Assembly: GCA_013396755.1 (NCBI GenBank)
Contig: VWZF01005804.1
Location: 108,297-172,296, forward strand
From: Sclerurus mexicanus
Taxonomy: Eukaryota > Chordata > Aves > Passeriformes > Furnariidae
Direction of reading: 5' to 3'
Length of the DNA: 64,000 nt
Both the position numbers and the translations under genes were made by a program. Shown one piece after another: positions 22,291 to 36,800 of the stretch (positions are counted from its first letter, which is position 1; each line of letters begins with the position of its first letter). Under the pieces are notes generated by a model. That model was not told the origin of the DNA. It ran no database searches and saw only the letters and a list, made by a program, of their open reading frames with translations.

Positions 22291-25200
22291 TATGAGTGGA
22301 TCTTGCAGACTTAAAATGCCTAAAGGAACTAGGCACTCCATTTCTCCTGCCTTTCAGTAGGAAATGGATCCATGTGCCGTTTTATAAATGCAGTTGTTGT
22401 TAACAATTGGTAACAGTTTAAAAAAAGCCTGCAACTACAGAGATCTCCATAAGGAACCAGGTGATCCAAAATATTTATTCAATATCCAAACCGCATAAAC
22501 AATGAAAAGGTAACTGGGAAAACTGGGAAGTAAATGATTACCACTTGGGAAACACTACTAGCAAGCTATATAGATATGCAGGCTACAAGAAGCTAATTAA
22601 TGTATTCTGCTTCACTATGTTTCTGTATCATACAGTTCTATATTCTGTTTTGTTTGAAACTAAAGACCATTGATGATACTTTTTGAACAATGTGTCTTAA
22701 GGCATTTAAATGAGCAAGGATTGCTGTCTACAAGGCAGTCTTAAAAACATTTTATTCATCAAAGTTTCAGAATCATCATTAGCATTCACACAATTACTAT
22801 GCAGGCAGATGACTACAGATAGGCAGCCAAAAATTGTCAGAGGAATGGCATTCATTTTTATTAGCAAAAAAAATTACTCTCTCTGCAGCTACTGCAACAC
22901 CCAACATTTTAATAGCAATTCATTTTTCAAGAATATACTGTTCAGCTGGCTAAACATGCACAAGGATTAAACACAGGAAGCTTAAGAGCAGACTCTGTCA
23001 GCTATGTTTGTTTTCTATAAATCCCTTTGTGATGTTGATGAACTGCACCATAACAAAGAAGAATAGTTTAGTGTTATAGTATAGATGACTCATATAGCAT
23101 CTACAATTTGACAAGAGCACAGGTTTTTGGTTTGGATTTTTTTTTCTAAATAAAGCAACTAGTCAGTCCAAAAATAGAAGTAACGCTTAGAAGAATGCAG
23201 GTCCTAGAGGAATTAAAAATTCCATCTACCAAAAACACAGAGGTTGGTATGCTGGGGCATCTCTGCTGAGGATATTGTGTGAAAGCCATTAATTCTTCAT
23301 CTGGAATGTAAATCTGTGGCATCCAAATGGGATTTAAGTATTTCAAGGTAGAACTTCATTTCCCAGTTGGAACCAGATTTAACCGGTTGGGCGATTTTCA
23401 TGGTCATTTTTATATTTGCTTTCTTGCTCAGAGCCCAGAGTTATTTGCTCTGTGTTACCTGCAGTGCTGTAGTGTGGTATGGCTGGAATGGGTCCCCAGG
23501 CGAGGAAGGAAATGGGGCCCTGGTGCCAACAGCTTTTCCCCTCTGTTCACCCCAGCGCAGCCTCCCCCAGCCACAGGCTGCAGAGTAATTATGTGGCTGG
23601 CAAAATCAGAGGGGACACTGCTGCCGTACCACATTCAATTGCACATTTTAAGGTTTAATGCCATATTAATAATAGGAAGAAAGAAAAACATCAGATTACA
23701 GAGAGAAGGAAAGCATTTCCATGTGTTTCTTATGCTACAACAGAGCACTTTTGCCTTCTCCCCAAAATATTCAGGAACTCTGAAAAGAAATAATCCTGTT
23801 TGCTCATAATACCCTGGAGATGTGTTTCTGTGGCTGAACTGCAACTTACCTTTAACTCAGTCTTACTTATTTCTCAAAAACAAACAAACAAAAAACATAT
23901 AAAAAAACTCAATGTATGAATCCATTAGTCATGTTTTCTTCATAATGAATCACAGAGATCTCCACCGAATGATAAAGAAAACTACTGCCAGAGAACAGCT
24001 TCTTTTCTAGCTTCTCACTAGAAGTTCTAGAGGTAAGTGCCTTGGATGGGCTGTGCCTGGGTGTCTTGTGCACTGATGCACCATAGCTTAGGATGACTTT
24101 TTTCCAGATGCCTGGAAAGTGTTTGTCATTGAAACCAGGTTGAACTACAACCTGAGAGGAAGTTTTTTGTTCACACTGGCCAAAATAAAGCCCATCACTA
24201 CTAATTCTTGTTGGACACAGCTGAAGATGTGAAAGAAAACCTGGGCTTAAACTAATTCCTCTGAGAAAGGTCACTCTCCTGGGTGCATGCTGGGGTAGCA
24301 AGTTTTCTTAAGAGAGGCAAGTATGGGGACCATGGAACAAGCCAGCTCACTAAAGACAGAGGGAATTCCTGTCTGAATCTCTTGGCTTAACATGGGTTTC
24401 CCTTGATTTCTGATTTCCAGGGAGTCATACTGTTACAGGGTGACCAGAGAAGGGATGCAAATACAGCACAGCAATTGCCCCTTGTCCAGACTGGACAGAT
24501 GGCTTGGACTGGCAGCAGCCTTACACACACCAGAAGGTGACTGGGCTCTTCCAAGGCTCTCAGCAGTAGACAAGCCACCATTTAGGAAGTAGAACGGGGC
24601 TTCATTTTGTTTGTTACGAAACATAAAAATCTCTACAATATAGCCTAACGAACCAAGATTGCCAATGGCTTATCCTCATTTCCAGTATTGCTCCTACTTC
24701 GACCTAACAACAGCTCTACGCTTTTTCCCTCAGGGACATTTTCCTGTGCTTGGAGCAGGGTGTAGAGTGATGGCTTCGGGGCACCTTTGCCTGACTTTAG
24801 GACTTCCCTGCCTTCACATATTAACTGGCAAGGATCAGAACTACTGTCTTTGTAAGTGTCAACCTGAAATACTGCACTTTAAATGTAAGGTGAAGGGGCA
24901 TTTAAATGCAAAGTACTACCCTTTGTCCCTTTACTTGAGTATGTAAGAAAATGCCGCATTATATACCACTGTACTACTGGTGCAGTATGTCTTTTCCTAT
25001 AGGTTTAGTTCCACTGTGGAAATTAGTAGAAGTTTACATTAATTTTCATAGTATGGGAATAAAATTACTAACTACAGAATGCATTCCCACAGTCTGAAGT
25101 TGGAAAAAAAAATGTATCTAGAAAGTCTGGGAATATTTATGCTTTTTCACAGTTGTATTTGTAAAGCACTTTCTTTTTTTTAATATTGAAAAAGAATTCT

Positions 25201-26771
25201 GAGCAGGACTGACTTGTGACTCAAGATATTTCAAATTGCTGAAAAGAATACTACGAATCAGCATTAAGGTAGATGTAAAGCACGTTGTATGCTTGCTAAG
25301 AGCATATAGAAAAAATTGTGTAATAAGACAGGCTTAAGAGCAATTCTAATTAGAATTGACTACTGGAAAATTAGGCAGTGTTGAAATTTAATACGTATTG
25401 GGGTTTCACTGCATTCTAGACAAAGAATCACTATATCTACAGGTCTAACTACAAATAGTAATTCTCCCCAGTAGTTATTGTCAGCATCTTTCCTGAATTC
25501 CCATGGATGTGAAAGGGAATAGGTTTTGCACAAAAATAATTAGGAGAACCAGTCAAATGAGGAGTTATTCTGGCTGTACTACTTAGCTGTAGATGTAGGT
25601 AACAGTTGACTCACTGCTTAGAATCCCACATTCTGTCACATCGTGGCATCTGAAATAGCTGAAACATCACAAAGTGATAATAGGATTTCTAACAGAGAAG
25701 TGGAAGTATTTTGCATTAATATTACATAGAGCTATGAATAAAACATTAACACATAACTAGAATGTTTTTCACTTGTATTTGAGCAGTAATTGCAATCTCA
25801 GCTGTTTCAAAATATGTATTCTTTCAAAATACCAGAAGGCAGTGGTACATAAAAGATTCATTCTCTATTGGTCTATGAATCAGCTATGAAGGAACTGAAG
25901 TTTCAGTTCATTCTTCTGTTGTCTCAGCAAGCAATACAACTACATTATTACTGATCCAGGAGAGATTGCAATGTTATAATTAAATCTGAAATAAAAACCT
26001 ATGAAAAAAAAAGTCAGTGCTCAGTAAAAATATTCTGGGGGAAAAAAAGAACAACTGGCTGTGACTACAATAAAGCATGATTTTGTCAAACTCATACAGT
26101 ATTTTTTTAAACTAGCATTTGTTAATGAATGTCACAGTTTCTTTGATCAGCAAATCATTTGCAGAAGTGGAAAACTTTGTTCAGAGTTATACTAAGAGAT
26201 TGCATTTACAGAAAGAAACATTTTTTTTCAAGACTCTCTGGAAGCTCATCTATGCCAATTTAGCTTATAATTTTTCCAAATACTAGGACAGACTGGCCTC
26301 TACCTAGCAAAGAAGTTGCTAAATGAGGATATTTTATTTATAATTTCATATTAAATAAAATGCAAAAGCAAATTATGTGCATCCCAGTTTGTCCTTCAGG
26401 CCTATAGCTCCAGTAGCACCTGAAAAAGTGCTGAACATATTCTCAAGGAAAAAATCTTCAAATGTGATAAAAGAAGCATCCAACAAGTAGAGAACAGAAA
26501 ACAAATTCTGCAAAGGAACTGAATTGCATCCTGCACTTGGAGTGGGGAGAGAGAAAGACGCTGTGGGCAGGCTGGATACGATTCCTCATGGTAGTGCTCC
26601 AGAGAATGAGGGATCTGGGAAGAATGCATTCACACCATAGTATTTTGCAGTCCATAATGCATAGGTTTCTTAAATAGAGCCATACAAACATACTTTTTTT
26701 CAGGTAGTTGCTTCATTTGTTACATCCTTGGCATTCTGTCAGTCCCCAGGAGTGAGCAGCAGCATGTATGA
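22291..26771. other. intergenic, no feature recognised
   Basis: AT-rich sequence with many A/T runs and no convincing exon, repeat or RNA gene. The frames at 23327-23809 and 24659-24946 show no recognisable domain, and the sequence around them lacks supporting splice signals that I could identify. Confidence 0.6.
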
Positions 26772-27587
26772 TGGCCCTGCTGCCAGCCTCACCGCCTGGC
26801 TCTGGCAGCAAGTATGGACTCCTGTAGTCCAAGCAGCAGAAGGAAACACAACCATGATTCATCTGCATCAGAAAACAGATTAGCTGTTGCCACGAGCAGA
26901 AGAGGAAAGAAACCTTTCTCTTTTGCTCAGTTCAGTCCAGCCTCAGTGCAAGGCCAGATTCAAAGCTTGCTGACATCACCAGGGTTTCTGGAACTCAGAG
27001 ACCTTGCCTCAGGTTCTCTAGAAAATGAGTGTCCTCTTAGATCTGAGGTGCCCAAAGTTAACTTGAGTACCACCACTGACAGCAGTAGGGTACCAAGATG
27101 TAAAGAGATGGCCAACACCTTGAACAGCAGTGGTCGTGGGTCTGCCTCTGGTCACACCTCAGGATGAAGCATGTCCCAATCCCCTTGCTCCATCTTTGTG
27201 TCACCCACCCTAACACCAAGTGATGCCTTTTCTCATCACTCCCTTTCTGTCCCATGCAAAGTCATATGTCAAGCCCAGCCCTTGTGCTTGTCTGCCCACT
27301 CTTACCCCGTGCCTCAAGCTGCCTTTTGGCATCCTGAGCCAAAAGTCTGGCTTCCATGTTGGAAGCTTTCCTATGGACTTCTGCGCCAGGTCACCCTAAT
27401 GCCTGAGGGCTTCCTGGGCAAGAAGCCAGAGCCTCCCCCATACTCCAGCAGCGCTGATGGGACACCCCAGACTTCTGGCTGCCGTGCCAGAAGTGCCAAG
27501 AGGAAGGCAAAGGCAGCTCTAGTTTTGGATTCACATGGTCTTACCAGTGGTATGGACACTGGCACACTGCAGTGGTGCTGTACTTGA
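26772..27587 (+). pseudogene. 272-codon frame broken by one TGA, unknown
   Basis: One reading frame stays open from 26772 to 27584 apart from a single TGA at 27165-27167, and ends at a stop at 27585-27587. The first ATG (26814) gives a 117-residue Ser/Arg/Lys-rich protein (MDSCSPSSRRKHNHDSS...). After the TGA an ATG two codons on gives 138 residues rich in Pro/Ser (EPPPYSSSADGTPQ, then ARSAKRKAKA). The local base composition is more GC-rich than its surroundings. I recognise no domain, and splice signals were not evident. It could be a decayed retrocopy, a lineage-specific gene with a disabling stop, or chance. Confidence 0.25.
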
Positions 27588-29929
27588 AATAATTGCCTGG
27601 ATTTGAGGTCAGGAAGCCCTGCCTTTCATGACTAGTCTGTTCACTCTTACAAGAGGTTTTATTTGGTGGAGTTTTTTGTCCCCTCAACATCTGTTCACAT
27701 ATTTTTCTCTGCTAATGGCTGTAAAGGTCTGTCATCACATAAGAAACTGCCAGTGGTTTGTAGGTGAAACTTATGTCTTCAAGCATGTTTGTTGGGGGAT
27801 GTATGAGGAAGTATGAGCATGACAGGTGTGCAGGGCTGTTGAGGCTCCCAAGGAGAGGCTGCCAGCACGGGTGATGAGGCTGGATACAGAACACGTACAA
27901 TTTACATTTCATCACATATTACTGGAGGACATGTACTTCATGTCTAGAAAATGAAGCTGTTATTACGAGATGAAAACCCATACACCACAAGGCTTGTTTT
28001 TGGCCTTACTGCAAGGCTGTTCAGTTAGGAGCAGAGCTGTTGTGAAACAGTAAGGGAGACACTCTGATTAACTGTGCAAACCAGCAAGAGCTTCCAAACC
28101 ATGAAGCAGGTTTTTTTCTTATAGTCTCCAAATTACTTTTGTTTGCCTGCCAAACTTGGCTGACATGTCCTGCCTTGCAGCCCTTTGTGAAGAAAGAGCA
28201 GACTCAAATGGCACACGATGTAGTCACAAGTAAGGCAAGCTCCTCTAGGCTCAGACATACCTCAGCCCACAGAGAAGAGAAACTTCAGGTAAAGTTATAC
28301 AGCATCTTTCAAGGAGACAAGTGGAAGCAATATGTGCTGTATCAGGTACTAGCGGGCTAAGAGTTTGTGGTGCATGGTGGCTTTTTGGGAGCGCCAGAGT
28401 AAGACTACTGTGACTGTGTAAGTAACCCCAAACAAAACCACTGATACAAGAACCATATGAGTTCTCGTATCAGCACCATTGCTCCAGAAGGTTTCTTAGG
28501 TCTCCTGCTAATGCCTTTCTACAGACTTGCTTCTTGAAATCCCCAGTGTTGAATCAGCTTTAACAAGAGGAAACATGCTGTACACAAAAATTATATTAGG
28601 GGGGGAAGGTACATGTAGGTGATTTCCTAATTGCAGGAAAAGCAAGATAGCACTCTATTTTTTTTCAATAAAGCTCAGGGTCCTTCAAGAAGCTTTTTCC
28701 TTCTCCCTTCCCATTCTCCAAGACTGCTGATAGATATTATGGGGTGTATGAATTGTGGCCAGAGAGTGCACATTTCTAAAACATGCTCTGCTGTTCACCT
28801 AGCTATGAAATATGTAGTTAGCCCTCTCCAACGAACCATAAATATTAAACATTTACCTAGATGTTAGCTGCAATGCTGCATTACTTACAGTTCTGAATTA
28901 TATCAAAAGCAAACTGAATTGCCTGGTTCTCCATTTTCCCCATCTCTGGAACAAGGCAATAACCTTTCACGTTACCGTCAAGTACGCAAAGGTGGGTGGA
29001 TGAAAAGCACTGTCAAGGTGTGATGCATCCTTAGTAAAATAGTGGCTTGCCAAAAAAAAAAAAAATACACAGGTGATTTTGAAATGCAAGCAAGGCCAGG
29101 TTGTGCTGGCAAAGGATGAAAGCTGGGGCAGCTTTCTGAAAGCAAAGTCCCATGATTCCCTAGGAGAGGTTTATCAATTTGTCAAGGTGGCAGAGCCACC
29201 CACCAATTGCTAAATCAAGGCTGAGGCAAAAGGTCTGGAGGCTTTGCCTGCCCTGTTTTCTGTGGGGGTCATCCTCTCCTGAGGATGGCTGAAACAGCTT
29301 CAGGAGGACCTCCATAGGGTTTTCTGTGGCCCAATGGAGCTTCACAAGGACTCTGCTATCAGGCAGAGCTAGTAGGAAGGATAATGCTTTTACACAAAGC
29401 CAGTAAATTTGTTATGTCACAATGGTCTCGTGATGATCTTGATTGTGTGAACACTGATGCTGTGAAGTTTCTTAGACCCAGCTTTACTAAGACACAGGTC
29501 AATTCTTTGAGAGCAGATCTTCAGCTCACTTTTTTCTTTTCAAAGGGCAGAATGATGGAGACTGCCTATGACTGCCCACGACAGCTGAGAGGATGAAGTG
29601 CTCATCTAGAAAGCAGAAGACCTACATTCAGTGCTCTCCTCAGCCTGAGATGATTCAAAGGCATATCTTACTCCCTTGAGGAATCTCCTCCAGCCTCTGG
29701 ACTAGATGCTTCTATGGAGACAGGGCATTCCCTCCTCTTCTCTCAAAGAGTAATTGAACAGACAAGAAACAAGTTTCAGAGGGCCAGAGACAGAAAGAAC
29801 AAGAAAGAAAGTGCCTCTCTGCGTCATCCACTATTGTAATATTCAGCTGAAGGGATGAGGCATTTGCTCCAGTCTGCTTCCAGAAGAGCTTATGTATTTT
29901 CATCCAATCCTTTACAGCACTAAATATTC
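27588..29929. other. intergenic, no feature recognised
   Basis: Mixed-composition sequence without convincing exons or repeats. A short A13 run lies near 29052. Nothing else supports a call. Confidence 0.6.
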
Positions 29930-30011
29930 GGGGGGGAAGAAAAAGGAAGAAAAAAAAAAGGGGGGAAGAAAAAAGAAGAAAAAAAGAAAAGAGAGGAAAG
30001 AAAAGGAGAAA
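29930..30011 (+). repeat. 82-nt pure purine tract
   Basis: Every base from 29930 to 30011 is A or G, arranged as G-runs of six or seven followed by GAA-rich segments, with the motif GGGGGGAAGAAAAA occurring twice. Such tracts can form intramolecular triplex (H-DNA) and are prone to replication slippage and sequencing error. No function is implied. Confidence 0.9.
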
Positions 30012-33000
30012 CTGTACTTGTTTCATAAAATACTGAAGTCTTCACTGGTATTTATTAACTCTGAATTGTAAGAGGAGTTTAAGAGCTGTTTACTTCCATT
30101 CCAGCTGGGAGAATAATTAACATGAACAGACTTGCTCTGGAAATATAAAGGGTTTTTCAAGTAAAAGGTTTCTCTAGCAACAATCACTGTTGCTAGAATG
30201 TCATGTCCCATATGAGCAGAGGCAAACTACTGATTCATTCATACTTCTAGCTTGAAAGGTAGAGGCTGCTGTCCTGTTGATGAACCTTCTATCTCTCATT
30301 AGAGCAGAGACTGGAGGCAAGCCCAAGTCAACCTTTATTATTATAATGAGTCATATGCACTCTGGCAACTGCCCAGACCTCCCCTGGAGCCCTCTTATGC
30401 TAGGTGAAAGAAGAGGTAGTCCAAAGACATGACAGCTTCACGGACCAGTCCTGTTCTCTGTTACAGCCACAGGTAAGCTCTGTGGTCTTAACTGGGGCTC
30501 AAAAATTGCAGATTCAGCAGCAGGGCAGCTTAACAATAACCACTTTGAGGCTGGGGGCGTGGGTTTGAATTTGTTAAGATCATGAGCAAGTGCTCACCCC
30601 AGCTTTGCTTTTGAGAACTGTGGGGGATAGAGACTGACAATGATCCAGACCACTGAAATGCTCAGAAAGGGAGTGAAGGTCAAGTTCAATTACCTCTTAC
30701 TTGATATGCAGAGAGCCAGTAGCCAGGATATGGGGACAGGGCAACATGCCTGCATGTGTCCTGCACCCCAGGCTTTCTGCTAATGCTGCTCTGTCTGCCA
30801 GAAATGCTTAATGCTGTTATTCAGTATCAGATTTCTTATTAAAAGGACAGCATCAGGTTTTACTCTTGAATCCATTTTCTGGGGACCCAGGGATTTCAAT
30901 AGACATTAAACTCACAGGCACCACAACACTTGTATCTTAAAGTCTGCCTGGTACCTGAAACCTGAGAAATGCCATGTTAGAAATAACTGAGTCAAATAAG
31001 AAAAAAAATACACAGAGTAAAAGATATTTGCACATTCTTCCAAAGATCAATGCATATTCAACATACTAAAACCCTGCACAAAGTTTAAGGTTTATATCAG
31101 GTCTTGAACAGAAATAAAAATGTTTTTAAAAGCTGTGTTCAGTGGAAAGGAAGATTATACTCAATAAAACTAAGCTTTTGCAAGGGTGGGCAACAATAAG
31201 GCAGCTATCTTTTAGAACGTACTTTTGTCCTCTGATATCTACAGCTTAGTGTCTTTGGAATAAAGAGGAAAAGAAAAGCATGGAATAATGAAAATCAAGA
31301 AAGAGTTGCTGAGTTGGACCGATGTTGCACATTTTGAAAATATCTTCAGAAATTTATTGCTTAAGCAAAAGCAATAGAACAGGTTAAAAATCCCAACAAT
31401 TTAACAATGTCCCAAAACCACATCACAGAAATTAATGTGTTAACTCTGGAAGCTGTTGAGGTCGAACTTGCTGTTGAGGTCGAACTTGCAGGGCATGAAG
31501 TAGCCCCAAAACCCTTTGAGATTACCATCTTTTAGGTTAGAGCCATTTTAGGTAGTAATTCCTACTGTGTTTATAAGTTGGTTAATCACTACTAGACAGC
31601 TTGAATGCAAAGGAGATCTAGGAGCTGGGGGAACTTGTAAGACAAATTCCTGGCTGACAGGTTTTAAAATGAGCAAGCAGGAAAAGTAGAGAATGAGATC
31701 AGACTGCCCAGACCCACTACCCTACTGGCTTGCTGGAATGAGGAACAAACATTGGTAGAGATAAGAAATATTTGTAACTTAGTATTAAAGTGTTTGGTAG
31801 CTTCTCTACCAACTTTGATGTAATACTGACGTTTTAAAGCGTATGAAGAAAGACTTTTTAGGGAAATGTGATCCCATAGCCTCAGAAAGTACCCCCACAT
31901 AAAAGAGCGAGGTAAAATAACATAGTAATGCTCCAGTTACAAAATGCTAGGAGGAAAATTACAGGCAATTTCAGTCCCATTGCTATTTTCTTTACTGCTT
32001 TGAAAGAATGCAGTAGATTGCCTGCATTAAGCAGTCAGGCTTAGAAAATGGTTCTCTTTTACAGGCTGCTATAGTCTCAAAGGCTTCAATGCCTTTGGAA
32101 ATATCCACACAACAAAATAAAGGACACAAAATAGTGTGGTAATCCTCAACAAGCTTTTATCTTGCTACTACAGACAACAGTAGCATCAAAAACATAGCAG
32201 GTAGAAAGGGCTTTTCACACCAGCATGTGTGTGTAGCATCCACATAGACTTCCCCAGGACAATTTATATTTGGTTTGCTGGTTTCTGCTCTAGTCCATGT
32301 CTGTCCATCATGTTGTGTAGGCATGTTTTCTGTTTTACAGGCAGTAGATGATAATGATATTGATGCCTAACTAACAAAGCTCCCCCTCACCCAATGAAAT
32401 CTGAGCAGGCTAGGGACAAAACTGACTGCATTCAATATCAAATGTTATCACAGTCAGCAGAGGCGTTGTTTTAACTATAATACCAAGAGAACAGTACCAG
32501 TTAGAAAAGATCTGCAGGGATGGAAGTTTTCAGAACACAAAACCCATCTATATCCCTGCACTAGTACTTATTGTTGGGTATTTGGCCGTTTGAGTCTCTG
32601 TGGGCTTGGAGACAACAAGACAAGAAATAGTAAAACTGTCCTTAAAATATCTCAAATCTAGCTCAGTAAGTAGTGACCAGAAGGTCTGGTTAACTTCTTC
32701 TGCCTGTTGTTTAACTTATTTTTCAACAATCATCTTTAAGACTATAATTTGCACTGTGGCAGGGGCTATACGAATAGGACAAAGCAACAGGGAAGCCTAG
32801 TGTAAGGGGAGAAATTAAGTTAATGACATTATTTAGGGTTCACAGGCACCTAGGCAGGCTTTGAACAAGAAAGGCACAAAAAGACACACCAGTAGCACCA
32901 GAAGCAGCAACTTTCTGTGTCCATGCTTTGTCAGTCCAGTGGCTATCACATACCTGACCATTATACAACATACTACCCAAGTTTATCACTATTAACATAA

Positions 33001-33732
33001 CTCACTACAACACTGAATAATTACACTCCTTGCACTTTCCCTTACCAGTAGCAGAGTCATCTGCATGCTAATTCTGTTCAGGAACTGCATGTTTATACAC
33101 AGGTAGTTAGAACTAGTTGGAAAAAAGTGGGGTTTATTCCATTGAAAAATAAACTGCTTTCATTAGAAATCTAACCTACAGATTTTCCTTCCATTTTTGA
33201 GATACAGATTGTTGAAAGAAAAAAATTAAAACATGATGAGGCAAATGCTAAATTGATTTCTTTCCACTTTATTTAGCTGAAAACAACCTGATCAGAAAAA
33301 TACCTGTATCTCCCAGTCAGGCTAGGTATACATTGACTGGCATGAGTAAAATTTCCCATCAAGCTGTGGAACACAGTCAAAGAGTCTCACCTTATCCCAC
33401 TTGTTCCAGCTGTTTGCCATTGCAATGGCATGTTCAACCTGCAGTCATTTCAATGTAGAAACCAAGCTACCCTGGATATTAGAAAGGTGCCACCTCAGAA
33501 CATGGAGTAGGTTGGTTTATCCATGAGATAAGATGCATGTCTGTGACTGTGACAGACACCTTTAAGTCCTGTCACCTTTAAGTCAGTCACTTTACAGGGA
33601 TGCAACACATCTATGTTAATGGCTTTCTATTGATAACCTCGCTGGTGTATGTTTTTCTAAAGCAGATAATAAAAAACCCCACAACTTCTCCAATCTAGAA
33701 ATAACCTCAGCCTTTCCTGTTAAAATAGCAGT
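30012..33732. other. intergenic, no gene recognised
   Basis: AT-rich. It contains a perfect 18-bp tandem pair at 31453-31488. No exon, RNA gene or clear transposon was recognised. Confidence 0.6.
31453..31488. repeat. 18-bp perfect tandem pair
   Basis: CTGTTGAGGTCGAACTTG occurs twice without a spacer. It carries one CpG per copy in an otherwise CpG-poor stretch. Probably a small slippage duplication. Confidence 0.95.
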
Positions 33733-33800
33733 TAAAGGGACCCAACAAGGTCACATAGTCCAACCTCACAACCCCCACTCCAGGCAGGAACAACTAAATT
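33733..33800 (-). mobile_element. possible diverged CR1 fragment, antisense
   Basis: AAAGGGACCCAACAAGGTCA followed by TAGTCCAACC and Cs resembles the antisense start of a CR1 3' end (compare the clear copy at 2454-2706: GGAAGGGACCCACAAGGATC). It is short and lacks the rest of the element. Confidence 0.4.
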
Positions 33801-36800
33801 TAAACCATCTATCACAGAAACTGCTTACTATACTTTTCTTGTCTGCTCACACATTCTTTCTAAACCAACCTTAACCTTTCTCTTTCAATTAAAAGAGGAT
33901 GGATGATATTGTTCTTGCTCAATAGACTTCCTGCTGTTTCTTTCTATGCGTTGTTTTTGCTGGATATTTTTCAAAGTCAAATGCCCTTCCTAGAAATCTT
34001 GGCACCTTGTTGTTGGAGCTTAAACTGCTGTCGGAGTTCACTATTGACTAATGTGTGTAGACCAGGATCGAAGCCATTTTTGTAAGAAAAGCAAATGTTT
34101 GCAGGAAAAAAATGGGAATATATATTATTGTGGGCATTGACATATGCATTATGGAGATGGTATGTTTTCTGTTTCTTATCTGATCATTTCCTTGATTTCC
34201 TGTGGCAGATCTTCAGCTTATGTAAACAATTTCAAGTTGGACTGACCCATGTTCATTTATACTAAGCAATAAGGTGGCTCTCAGTTTCAGCAGACAATGT
34301 AATTGAGCAACCTTAAATGAGAATTTACAATATTTCTCTGTGGTTCCAGCTGCACTGTACATTATGTGTTTACCAAGAAAAATATAAAACTGTGGGGAAA
34401 CACAGATTTGTTTGCATTGCACACTGCTGAGAAAACAGCAAAGAACCTTTTTTTATTTTTTTTTTTTTAAATGGAGATTTTACTTGCTAGATGCTGTGGT
34501 TCAAAGGTACATTTTGGCCAAAAGGCTGTGCTCTGGTGGAACACAGAAAAGCACAGACCACAAGAAATCAGCTTTATTAAACAAATGTAGTATTAACACA
34601 GTTATCACATAATTATGTCTCTGCCATTCTATGCTGCAAAGACTGTAGAGTTGTGGAAAGTCCTGGAATAGTAAGGGAATGAATACAAAATAGCCATTTT
34701 CTCATATTTCAAGTGATGCAGAAAGAGGTAACAGTCTATCCATTTTCACTGTGCATTTTTTTAGTTTTCATGAGCAGGAAAAAGAAGGAAATCTCCTGCT
34801 TGTTTTCTCCTCATATGTATTAAACTAATTATTCTGCTTTAACAAGGGGAACTTTGTTCTCATAATTTCCAAGTTTCATTCCAACCCCTGCAGCTAATCA
34901 TGACCACGGTCACTGATAATGAGTAGTAAATTGTTACAGTCCTCAGAGCCTGATAGGTACATTCCAGTCTGCATCATGTAGCCATGCTGCTCTATACATT
35001 ATTGTTCACAGATGGTAGCTGTCAAACTCTGTCAACTTCATATACACATTCAGAGAGTTACATCCGCATTCCTGACATTTATGACTCACAGCCCTCACCT
35101 TCTAAGGCCCTTAATTCAATAACATGTCACGTTCCTTCAGTCTCACCCTGCTTTAAAATACTTTCACCCACTTACAGGCCTTAATTTAAAAAGAAAAAAA
35201 CAACCAAAAAATCCCAAAAAAACGCAACCCAAAAACCCCCCACCAACCCTACTGAGTTATTACAATGTAAATATTTTAATAGAATGGGGCCTGGGGGAGA
35301 AGCCTATCTGGCTTTAAACAACCCCATTATTACATTAAGATTGATGATCAGGAGCTAATGGAGCATTTGCTTTAAAAGTTTATTTAACTACAGTAAAAGT
35401 GGATGTAGATATGTGTATCTATTGACTGCCACATCACTGAGTCTTAGGGTAACAGTACACAATATAAAGAGATATTTGCTGGGGTTTCATTGTCTAAAGA
35501 ATATTACTTAAACTCACTTTGTCTAATATTTAAACCCCCAAGCAAAATAAAAATAAGTACTAATAATTTGCATTTAATTTTTAAAGCACTTCTTTTTGAA
35601 TTAATAAATACTGCATTTTGAAGATGGATGTCTGAGGATGCTGTCACTTTAAATAACATTACTGAAAAAGGAGAAATTCCTTCCTTTGCTCAGACTGGGA
35701 AAATGAAGTGTAAATAAATAAACAGGACAAGTAAAGTATAACAAATAAATTGAAAGACATTTTAATTTTTTTTCTTCCTAGCAACGCCTAGATGTAACTA
35801 GTAACTCGGAGACCATACTTGCTGAATGTACCCCACCTTCTTCACAGGGCTCCTCTAGCCAAGCTCCTGTTGGCTTAGAAATGGAAATACATGAAAACAC
35901 CTTTCCAGAGCTTTTGCACTTTCAAATTAGCCTTGTCTCAAATTTGTCCAAGACCATCTTCCAGGAAGAACTCAAGTAGAGGAAGTTGTGGTACTGGTCT
36001 GTAAACTGATGGCATCTCAGGACAGGACATAAATCACCCAGTGTTCTGAGCTGAATCTGCCCTTGCATTTCCCATCTCTGAGCTACTCAAAAAGACAGCA
36101 CATCTTTAAAACCGAGAGAACCTGGATTTTATTAGGATGTGCACACAGCAAGTATCAGAAATTAAAATAATTGGTACATAGCTGACCATGTTCAACTTTG
36201 TTCTGAAGTGAAGGCTTGGGTTTGTTGTTTTTTTTAATTTCACCTTTTCCACAAATGAAGACCACCTGAGCATTGCCCTGCTGACACCCGTGTGAGTGAC
36301 TTGACAGGGGTCCATGCCCTGCGAACAGCACAGTTTCACCACTAACTCAACAGCCATGCCGGCTGTGTTAGAAATTAAGGTAGTCTCAGGCTGCGAACAA
36401 CTGAACCAAGTTTTCCTTCTATGTCTTTCTGGCTAAAATGAGTTTGTCTCCATGAATAATGCAGCAGAACATATCTGGTCTTGGAGAAACACTTCAATCT
36501 CACCCCCACATCCTCAGTAAGAGAACTATGAGTAATCTGATAGGAGTTATTCTGAAATTCTGTTTCAATGATAGTGCCTCCCTTCCCTCATTAACCTTTT
36601 TAAAAGACCCCTGTGACTCTCACCAGCCTCCCTGGTGGGAACTGGTGCCACCATTAAGGGCATGTAGCACACATGCCATATCACGTTTATGGCTCTCTCC
36701 TCCACTGCTAGTATCACTGTGAGCCCATTGTTGCAACAGTGATGGATATGCCACATGAAAGGTTTGTAGGGCTGTAATTTATCCAGAGCTGGGTGTTCTG

